Positions 1 through 5,097 of a stretch of 6,550 nucleotides of DNA are shown one piece after another. The first letter of the stretch is position 1. Each line of letters starts with the position of its first letter. Under the pieces are notes generated by a model that ran no database searches, was not told where the DNA came from, and saw nothing but the letters and a program-made list of their open reading frames with translations. Position numbers and translations under genes: made by a program. Source of the DNA: Arenicella sp. (lineage in GTDB: Bacteria; Pseudomonadota; Gammaproteobacteria; Arenicellales; Arenicellaceae); the NCBI GenBank assembly GCA_016763815.1, contig JAESTB010000549.1:1-6550 (forward strand). The letters are read 5' to 3'.

Positions 1-8
1 GTGTCATG

Positions 9-72
9 TGTATGGACTCTAGGTTGTTTGTCGTAAAACTACTTTAACCCCTTTCGGGGTGGAGTCCATACA
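9..72. repeat. Nested inverted repeat (11-bp arms around a 5-bp hairpin)
   Basis: Positions 9-19 (TGTATGGACTC) are an exact reverse complement of 62-72 (GAGTCCATACA). Next to the right arm, 47-60 forms a compact hairpin, ACCCC-TTTC-GGGGT. No reading frame uses this stretch. Read on the minus strand, the arm-plus-hairpin layout resembles short dispersed intergenic palindromes found in many proteobacteria; that comparison is from memory and not tested. It could also be folded RNA or a terminator of a gene left of the window, but no run of T follows the stem. Confidence 0.7.
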
Positions 73-147
73 TTGAGCGCAGCCGAAGGACTAGGTGCCC
101 CTTGAGGGTATCTAATTATTACCAACAGATCCTTCGGCTGCGCTCAA
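73..147. repeat. 18-bp inverted pair of a GC-rich dispersed repeat
   Basis: TTGAGCGCAGCCGAAGGA (73-90) is a perfect reverse complement of 130-147, with a 39-nt spacer (91-129). The spacer holds a small CCC-TTGA-GGG hairpin (99-108). The right arm belongs to a 27-bp element (127-153) that recurs with one mismatch at 4930-4956, so this is two head-to-head copies of one dispersed repeat. It starts one base after the inverted repeat at 9-72. As RNA it would make a very stable long hairpin able to stop read-through or protect a 3' end. That role is inference; the symmetry is seen directly. Confidence 0.85.
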
Positions 148-264
148 GATGACGGGTAGTGGTTTCGCTCGGGATGACGGGTAGTGGTTTCGCTCAAGAT
201 GACGGGTAGTGGTTCCGCTTGGGATACCGTAGTGGTTCCGCTCGAATACCGTAGTAGTTCGCCA
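136..264. repeat. Decaying tandem array of about 25-bp units
   Basis: Successive units start at 136, 161, 186, 211 and 234, with lengths 25, 25, 25, 23 and 22 bp, and a remnant at 256-264. Each unit begins GGYTBCGCT or similar and ends in GTAGT; the first three share GATGACGGGTAGT, the last two are shortened to ATACCGTAGT. Unit one overlaps the right arm of the dispersed repeat at 130-153, so the array appears to be a tandem expansion of that repeat's 3' half. Units become shorter and more diverged toward the tdh end. There are no unique spacers, so it is not a CRISPR array. Confidence 0.8.
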
Positions 265-272
265 GAATCACA

Positions 273-291
273 GCTAAGCGGCTCGCTTAGC
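273..291 (-). terminator. Possible terminator hairpin after tdh
   Basis: GCTAAGCG (273-280) pairs with CGCTTAGC (284-291) across a 3-nt loop, giving an 8-bp stem. It begins 15 bp beyond the tdh stop codon in the direction of transcription. No clear T-run follows on the minus strand (it reads TGTGATTCTGG), so it is a poor intrinsic terminator by the usual rule and may only stabilise the 3' end. Position and stem are the support. Confidence 0.4.
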
Positions 292-305
292 CCAACCGTA
301 TAAGA

Positions 306-1343
306 TTAACTCCAATCTAAAATCACTTTGCCCGATTGTCCAGATTCCATCATTTCGAAACCGGCCTGAAATTCGTCGACCGGAAATTGATGCGTTAACA
401 TCGGAGATAGATCTAAACCAGATTGAATCAAGCTGGCCATTTTGTACCAAGTTTCAAACATTTCTCGGCCATATATACCTTTGATCTCTAGGCCTTTAAA
501 AATCACTTTAGTCCAATCAATCGCCATATCAGATGACGGGATACCAAGCATTGCGATTTTACCGCCATGGTTCATATTTTCAAGCATTGAGGTAAAAGCC
601 GATGGCACGCCAGACATTTCCATGCCAACGTCAAAGCCCTCGGTCATACCTAGCTCTTTCATCACGTCTTCAATTTTTTGCTCGGCCACATTGACTGCTC
701 GGCTCGCGCCCATCTTACCTGCGAGCTCTAAGCGATATTCATTAACATCGGTAATCACGACGTGACGAGCGCCTACGTGCTTTGCCACTGCGGCCGCCAT
801 AATGCCAATTGGTCCTGCGCCAGTAATCAGAACATCTTCGCCGGTTAAGTTGAACGACAATGCGGTGTGTACGGCGTTACCGAAAGGGTCAAAAATTGCG
901 GCTAAATCGTCACTGATATTGTTTGGTATTTTAAAGGCATTAAAGGCTGGTATCTGTAAATACTCAGCGAAGGCACCTTGCCGATCGACCCCGACACCAA
1001 ACGTGTTACGGCATAAATGCCGCCGACCTGCGCGACAGTTTCGGCAATGACCACAGGTAATGTGACCCTCACCGGAGACTCTATCGCCGGTCTCAAAGCC
1101 ACGCACCTCTTGCCCCATATCGACCACTTCACCAACGTATTCATGGCCGACAATCATCGGTACTGGAATGGTCTTTTGAGACCACTCATCCCACGCGTAG
1201 ATATGCATATCAGTGCCGCAGATCGCCGTTTTCTTAATCTTAATTAACAGGTCATTTGGCCCAATAGTTGGCACCTCGGCCTCGATCATCCAAATTCCTT
1301 TTTCAGGGTGCAATTTTGCTAGAGCTTTCATTTGCGCCGTCAT
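306..1343 (-). CDS. tdh: L-threonine 3-dehydrogenase (zinc, NAD-dependent)
   Basis: Cytoplasmic enzyme that oxidises L-threonine with NAD+ to 2-amino-3-oxobutyrate, the first step of threonine conversion to glycine and acetyl-CoA. The 345-residue protein has the medium-chain dehydrogenase layout. Catalytic zinc ligands are visible at C42 (AICGTD) and H67-E68 (VGHEYVG). A structural zinc lobe has C97, C100, C103 and C111 (CGHCRNC then HLC). The Rossmann motif GAGPIG is at 175-180, followed by D199 in VITDVN, the acidic residue expected for NAD rather than NADP. The C-terminal part keeps IYGREMFETWYKM. Similarity to E. coli Tdh, recalled from memory, runs end to end. The start at 1343 is favoured over M5 (1331), which would give the 341 residues of E. 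coli Tdh, because a GGAG Shine-Dalgarno sits 10 nt upstream of it. It overlaps the kbl stop by one base (TAATG), suggesting translational coupling as the last gene of a three-gene operon. Confidence 0.97.
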   Translation of the reverse strand: MTAQMKALAKLHPEKGIWMIEAEVPTIGPNDLLIKIKKTAICGTDMHIYAWDEWSQKTIPVPMIVGHEYVGEVVDMGQEVRGFETGDRVSGEGHITCGHCRNCRAGRRHLCRNTFGVGVDRQGAFAEYLQIPAFNAFKIPNNISDDLAAIFDPFGNAVHTALSFNLTGEDVLITGAGPIGIMAAAVAKHVGARHVVITDVNEYRLELAGKMGASRAVNVAEQKIEDVMKELGMTEGFDVGMEMSGVPSAFTSMLENMNHGGKIAMLGIPSSDMAIDWTKVIFKGLEIKGIYGREMFETWYKMASLIQSGLDLSPMLTHQFPVDEFQAGFEMMESGQSGKVILDWS

Positions 1344-2536
1344 TAGCTTATCACTCCAATCTCTTTAGCCACTTTTATAAAGGCATCAACGGTAAAATCC
1401 ACTTGCTCGAGACTATGTGCTGCCGACATCTGAGTTCGTATTCTGGCTTGCCCTTTTGGCACCACCGGAAACGAAAATCCGACTACATAAATGCCTTCTT
1501 TGAGCATTCGTGTAGACATTTCGGCCGCCAGCTTAGCGTCGCCTAACATGACTGGAATAATCGCATGATCGGCACCGGCTAAGGCAAAACCTGCCTCACT
1601 CATTCGCTGGCGAAAATGGGCACTATTACGTCTTAAACTATCACGTAGATGGTCGCCCGATTCAAGCAAGTCGAGCACCCGAATAGATGCCGATACGATT
1701 GCAGGCGCCAATGAATTGGAAAATAGGTAGGGCCGCGAGCGTTGCCGCAACCACTCGATGACTTCACGCTTACCGGAGGTAAAGCCACCAGATGCCCCCC
1801 CCATGGCTTTACCAAGTGTACCCGTAATAATATCCACTCGGCCCATCACATCGCAGTGTTCATGACTGCCTCGACCCTTATCACCGACGAAGCCGACCGC
1901 GTGCGAATCATCCACCATCACCATAGCACCGTATTTATCCGCTAGATCACAAATGCCTTTTAGGTTAGCGATAACGCCATCCATCGAGAACACACCGTCG
2001 GTAGCAATCAATTTGAAGCGTGCCTCAGCCTCGGTGGCCTCGATTAGCTGCGCCTCCAGTGCGGCCATGTCGTTGTTAGCGTAACGAAAGCGCTTTGCCT
2101 TACATAGGCGAACACCGTCAATAATGCTGGCATGATTCAGCGCATCCGAAATGATCGCATCTTCGGCACCGAGAATTGTTTCAAATAGGCCAGCGTTAGC
2201 ATCAAAGCAAGACGAGTAAAGAATCGTGTCTTGCATTCCAAGAAAGTCGCTTAATTTTGCTTCTAGTGTTTTATGAATGTCTTGCGTGCCACAAATAAAG
2301 CGCACTGAGGCCATGCCAAAACCATGCTCGTCTAAGCCTTTTTTAGCCGCTTCGATAAGCTCAGGGCTATTGGCTAAACCGAGATAATTATTAGCGCAAA
2401 AATTTAGCACTGAATCACCCGATGATACTTCGACACGCGCGTCTTGAGCGCTGGTAATAAGTCGCTCTGCCTTGTAAAGACCAGCTTCTTTGACCTCGTC
2501 GATATTGTTCTGTAGATGTTGGATAAAATCAGTCAT
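1343..2536 (-). CDS. kbl: Glycine C-acetyltransferase (2-amino-3-ketobutyrate CoA ligase)
   Basis: PLP enzyme of the alpha-oxoamine synthase family. It cleaves 2-amino-3-oxobutyrate, the unstable product of Tdh, with CoA to glycine and acetyl-CoA. The 397 residues match the usual length (E. coli Kbl has 398). Visible active-site features are K243 in TGTLGKAMGG, the Schiff-base lysine; H135 in ALNHAS, which stacks on the cofactor ring; and the DDSHAVG motif at 209-215, whose D209 and H212 contact PLP. NFCANNYLGL near 45-54 and PKGQARIRTQ near the C-terminus are typical of the family. The ATG start at 2536 has only a weak AGG 9 nt upstream. It lies 36 bp after the preceding PLP-enzyme gene, a gap with just a 4-bp CAGC/GCTG stem, and overlaps tdh by one base. 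Gene order kbl-tdh is the classical one. Confidence 0.97.
   Translation of the reverse strand: MTDFIQHLQNNIDEVKEAGLYKAERLITSAQDARVEVSSGDSVLNFCANNYLGLANSPELIEAAKKGLDEHGFGMASVRFICGTQDIHKTLEAKLSDFLGMQDTILYSSCFDANAGLFETILGAEDAIISDALNHASIIDGVRLCKAKRFRYANNDMAALEAQLIEATEAEARFKLIATDGVFSMDGVIANLKGICDLADKYGAMVMVDDSHAVGFVGDKGRGSHEHCDVMGRVDIITGTLGKAMGGASGGFTSGKREVIEWLRQRSRPYLFSNSLAPAIVSASIRVLDLLESGDHLRDSLRRNSAHFRQRMSEAGFALAGADHAIIPVMLGDAKLAAEMSTRMLKEGIYVVGFSFPVVPKGQARIRTQMSAAHSLEQVDFTVDAFIKVAKEIGVIS
1354..1357 (-). promoter_or_regulatory. Shine-Dalgarno GGAG deciding the tdh start
   Basis: On the minus strand GGAG lies inside the last kbl codons, with 10 nt before the tdh ATG at 1343. From the alternative ATG at 1331, which would match the E. 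coli Tdh start better, the distance is 22 nt, too far. This supports the upstream start and the overlapping TAATG junction. Confidence 0.6.
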
Positions 2537-2572
2537 TGCCTAAAACCTGGTTACGTGACAGCCGTAGCTGAG

Positions 2573-4336
2573 TTAAATAATTGCGTCGACATAGCGAGTC
2601 TGCATGTCGATATAAATCTCTTTTGCCATCTTACGCGCTTCTTCGATCGGCATAAACTGTGATGAGAAATCCGGAATCGCTTGATCTATCGATAAGATAC
2701 TGGCGGCAATAATATGTTCGATCAAATCGATTGGGTTTTCAATTCCCATAGCAAATCGAATCGTGGTTGGGAAAATTTGCGCTTCGACTTGCTGCTCGGC
2801 ATTTAGTTCTGAATGTGTCGTTAGCCCTGGGCAATTAACAATACTATTGGTTTGCCCTAGGCTTATCATATGAGAGAAGGCCGGTTCTAGGCAATCAAAA
2901 AAGCGATGGAACTCTGCATCCGGAATTTCTGAGCCCATATCGACAGTAAACAGCCCCGACGGGAATCCGAGAAAAAGATTGTCCTGCGCTAGTTGGTAAT
3001 TTTTGTTACCCGGCAGCCCGTTGCAGTTGACCTTAATCATCGGATGCGAGTCCATAAAGGTCGCAAATATCTTGGTAGTGATACATTTTTTCAACATGCG
3101 CACTTCTAAGGTTCGCATACCAGCCATTACCTCAAACGCTGTATCGGCATTTAAAAACGCACCTTTTATATAATAGACATTCCAGAACAGCGTGTTTTCC
3201 CAACCCGGCATTCCCTTCGGAATAAACATATCTTCATTGCGAGCGATAACACAGCCGGCGATAACCGAACCCGAGCCGGTAAGATCTTTGGTGTAGCTAT
3301 GAATCACAAAGTCTGGGCGCTCTTCGGGTTTCTCTCGCTGCAGAGGTTGCACTAAAAATGGTGTTCCTACCGTCGCATCCAGTATCACCCGCACTCCAGA
3401 TTGGTGCGCTAAACGGCACAATTCTGGCACATCTAAGACATAGCCATGTGGGTTACACGGCGATTCAATGTAGAGGTAAATCTGCTTACCCGCGGCTAGG
3501 CGCTTTGCGTATTGAGTCTTAACCTTGGCCAAGGTTTCAACAAACGCAATTGTGTCTTCACCTGAGAACTGAGCTACCGCAACATTTAAATTTGAGGGCT
3601 TGGCAAACCAATCGTGAATTAACTGGTGCGCACCGCCGTAAATATTCTGGCTGGCAATCAGGATGTCTTCATGCCCAAGCACGTGTGATAAGGTCGCATC
3701 GATCGCCGACATTCCGCTGTTGAAGTTCCATGCCAGATACTCACCTGCATAAGGGCCAGTTTCTAAATCAACGATATGATTGGCAAGTGAGATTGAGGTT
3801 GGGTTGAGCAGGCGGGAGTAGATGTCGAGCATCATCTCTTTACCTTCAAAAGCATCGCTAATCCATTCGGCACAGGCGTAAATATAGGTCGCCGTACGTG
3901 TAATTGCCGGCGTTGCCGAAAATATGGCGTTTACGTTATCAAAAATCGGATAAGCCGACTTAGCACTCATGGTCGACAGGCTATAGCCTAGTGCTTGATA
4001 GGTACTCCTAAACGGATTCTGTAAAGTATCAAGAACCTTGGCCAATTGAAATGATAGAAATTTTTTGGCATTGAACAACGCGGCCTTTTCAGTGATGGCC
4101 AAAGAAGCCATGCTCGCCTGCGTTTCTTGCCACATCAGCTCGACATTACCCTGACACTCATAAACGCGCTCCACCGCGCTCAGCAAGGCTCGACCAAGCT
4201 CGCCGTCGACTTCAATATTGAAGTGCGTTAGTTGCTCTGCCGCCAACTCCGCTACATTACTAGCTTCGGTCGAGTTTCTGCGAGGTGAGAGCTTTTTAGC
4301 TGCTTCGAAAATTTGTTGTTGCTTATTAGTGCTCAT
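2573..4336 (-). CDS. Cys/Met-metabolism PLP-dependent enzyme with long N-terminal extension, substrate unknown
   Basis: A fold-type I PLP enzyme of the transsulfuration family (cystathionine gamma-synthase/lyase, methionine gamma-lyase relatives). Counting from the ATG at 4336 (587 residues): YSRLLNPT at 173-180 gives the Y-x-R pair that grips the phosphate of a neighbouring subunit's PLP; SGMSAIDAT at 207-215; Y233 in IYGGAH, the ring-stacking tyrosine; ESPCNP at 291-296; D320 in ILDATVGTP, contacting the pyridine nitrogen; K350 in HSYTKDLTG, the Schiff-base lysine; R527 in TTIRFAMG, the likely substrate-carboxylate arginine. Family members are normally about 380-430 residues. Here roughly 115 extra residues precede Y173, with small insertions later. 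The position of the catalytic cysteine of methionine gamma-lyase is G235, so that exact activity is not indicated; YGG resembles cystathionine gamma-lyase. A TTG at 4342 in the same frame is a less likely start; GGCGG lies 7 nt before the ATG. It leads the operon with kbl and tdh, so a role in amino-acid breakdown is inferred. Confidence 0.85.
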   Translation of the reverse strand: MSTNKQQQIFEAAKKLSPRRNSTEASNVAELAAEQLTHFNIEVDGELGRALLSAVERVYECQGNVELMWQETQASMASLAITEKAALFNAKKFLSFQLAKVLDTLQNPFRSTYQALGYSLSTMSAKSAYPIFDNVNAIFSATPAITRTATYIYACAEWISDAFEGKEMMLDIYSRLLNPTSISLANHIVDLETGPYAGEYLAWNFNSGMSAIDATLSHVLGHEDILIASQNIYGGAHQLIHDWFAKPSNLNVAVAQFSGEDTIAFVETLAKVKTQYAKRLAAGKQIYLYIESPCNPHGYVLDVPELCRLAHQSGVRVILDATVGTPFLVQPLQREKPEERPDFVIHSYTKDLTGSGSVIAGCVIARNEDMFIPKGMPGWENTLFWNVYYIKGAFLNADTAFEVMAGMRTLEVRMLKKCITTKIFATFMDSHPMIKVNCNGLPGNKNYQLAQDNLFLGFPSGLFTVDMGSEIPDAEFHRFFDCLEPAFSHMISLGQTNSIVNCPGLTTHSELNAEQQVEAQIFPTTIRFAMGIENPIDLIEHIIAASILSIDQAIPDFSSQFMPIEEARKMAKEIYIDMQTRYVDAII

Positions 4337-4435
4337 TGTCAAACCGCCATTTCTTAATTCGTTAAATTATCACTTATCATATACAATATTTGCGATATTA
4401 AGACATGACCAAATTTAATTCGGAAATATATTTAA
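4337..4435. promoter_or_regulatory. Shared divergent promoter region of the operon and the Lrp-type gene
   Basis: This 99-bp, strongly AT-rich stretch separates the starts of the two divergent genes, so both promoters must lie here or within the genes. Rightward, TACAAT at 4382-4387 is a plausible -10 with no good -35 at 16-18 bp. Leftward, TATGAT at 4381-4376 on the minus strand is a plausible -10, again with a weak -35. The two -10 candidates abut back to back. TTAATTCG occurs twice in direct orientation (4354-4361 and 4415-4422), 61 bp apart. Weak -35 boxes would fit activated promoters. The layout is seen; promoter use is inference. Confidence 0.6.
4385..4399. promoter_or_regulatory. Candidate Lrp/AsnC operator, 15-bp symmetric element
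   Basis: AATAT-TTGCG-ATATT is a 5-bp inverted repeat with a 5-nt spacer. It has the length and AT-rich dyad character of Lrp-family sites, and lies nearly mid-way between the divergent starts. It overlaps the end of the rightward -10 candidate and its likely start point, where binding would suit autorepression, and lies upstream of the leftward promoter. Short symmetric AT-rich words arise often by chance, so this is a lead only. Confidence 0.35.
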
Positions 4436-4906
4436 ATGAGCGAGATAGACCAAATTGACTTCGAAATAATTGCCGCCCTAAGGAACAATGCTCGGATCGC
4501 CAACAAGGATTTAGCAGAAAAAATAGGCTTAGCGCCGTCGTCATGCTTAGAACGAGTGCGGTACTTGCGAGCCAGAGGTTATATCAGAGACGCTCATATT
4601 GAAGTCGACCTAACAGCCTTGGGTTTAGGTTTGCAGGCAATGGTAGCAATACGAATGAACCAACATTCGAGAGTCGGGCTAGAGGCCTTTCAAAACTATG
4701 TGATCGGGCTTAACGAAGTAGTGACGGTTTACCATCTAAGTGGCGCCAATGATTTTATGGTGCATATTGCCGTTAAAGATGCCGAAACGCTGAGGGACTT
4801 CGTGCTGGATTCATTCGCTGAAAGGCCCGAAGTAGCGCATATTGAGACGGCAGTTATTTATCAGCAGGTCAAGAATTGGAATTTGGTTGATCAACGAGGA
4901 GAGTAA
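4436..4906 (+). CDS. Lrp/AsnC family transcriptional regulator
   Basis: A 156-residue one-component regulator of the feast/famine family. Residues about 1-52 form the winged helix-turn-helix: IDQIDFEIIAALRNNARI, then DLAEKIGL and the recognition helix APSSCLERVRYLR (33-45), ending in the RGYI wing entry. Residues about 65-140 form the RAM effector-binding domain, with LSGANDFMVHIAV (101-113) around the turn that contacts amino-acid ligands, and a final strand AVIYQQVK. Such proteins act as dimers to octamers that bind DNA and sense amino acids. It is divergent from the PLP enzyme-kbl-tdh operon, the usual arrangement of a local regulator with its target, so it probably controls that operon and itself. 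The ATG at 4436 has only a weak GGA 11 nt upstream. It is not close enough to E. coli Lrp (164 residues) to be called lrp; the effector cannot be read from the sequence. Confidence 0.93.
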   Translation: MSEIDQIDFEIIAALRNNARIANKDLAEKIGLAPSSCLERVRYLRARGYIRDAHIEVDLTALGLGLQAMVAIRMNQHSRVGLEAFQNYVIGLNEVVTVYHLSGANDFMVHIAVKDAETLRDFVLDSFAERPEVAHIETAVIYQQVKNWNLVDQRGE

Positions 4907-4929
4907 GCTTGGGTTTATTTGGTTCGCAG

Positions 4930-4956
4930 AGATCCTTCGGCTGCGCTCAGGATGAC
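4930..4956 (+). repeat. Dispersed 27-bp repeat, second locus
   Basis: This element matches 127-153 at 26 of 27 positions (A at 147, G at 4950) and its core CCTTCGGCTGCGCTCA also occurs inverted at 75-90. Its ends are complementary (ATCCT at 4932-4936, AGGAT at 4949-4953), so it can close into a weak hairpin. It begins 24 bp after the regulator gene's stop. Very similar words are familiar to me from intergenic regions of diverse bacteria, but no search was run. Confidence 0.85.
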
Positions 4957-4987
4957 TAGACACTTTGCCCTCGCGGCCTGCTTGGCT

Positions 4988-5001
4988 GTCTCGGGCGAGA
5001 C
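4988..5001 (+). other. Small GC-rich hairpin after the regulator gene
   Basis: GTCTC (4988-4992) pairs with GAGAC (4997-5001) across GGGC. It lies about 80 bp after the regulator stop and could end its transcript together with the repeat at 4930-4956. It is followed by CCCCTGTGTC and not a T-run, so an intrinsic terminator is not well supported. Confidence 0.25.
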
Positions 5002-5037
5002 CCCTGTGTCATAAGCACAATCTACGTTCAGTTTCGG

Positions 5038-5094
5038 TTAAGCTTAAGTGAGTTATAGTTAAAAATTAAGACAACTCTGATTTTAAATTGAGGG
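5038..5094 (+). promoter_or_regulatory. Possible promoter region and ribosome binding site of the DUF3300 gene
   Basis: TATAGT at 5054-5059 is a fair -10 candidate, but the region 16-18 bp upstream has no recognisable -35. A perfect 10-bp palindrome, TTAAGCTTAA, is at 5038-5047. GAGGG at 5090-5094 is a good Shine-Dalgarno core with only 3 nt before the ATG at 5098, a tight spacing. The next in-frame ATG is far downstream, past the signal peptide, so the start is not in doubt. Confidence 0.35.
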
Positions 5095-5097
5095 CGT

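Noticed and set aside
9..72. Integron attC site
   Set aside because: The arms do not carry the conserved GTTRRRY/RYYYAAC core sites, and there is no integrase or gene cassette.
136..264. CRISPR array
   Set aside because: The units are directly adjacent with no unique spacers, and no cas genes are in view.
442..765. 107-codon plus-strand open frame inside tdh
   Set aside because: It is antisense to the NAD-binding part of tdh, whose protein is unmistakable; the translation shows no recognisable motif.
4337..4342. TTG at 4342 as the start of the PLP enzyme
   Set aside because: It adds only two residues, is a rarer start codon, and the ATG at 4336 has a better-placed GGCGG upstream.
4337..4435. 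Glycine or threonine riboswitch or leader peptide ahead of the operon
   Set aside because: The space before the operon ATG is too short and AT-rich for a glycine aptamer, and no short Thr-rich frame or attenuator stem is seen.
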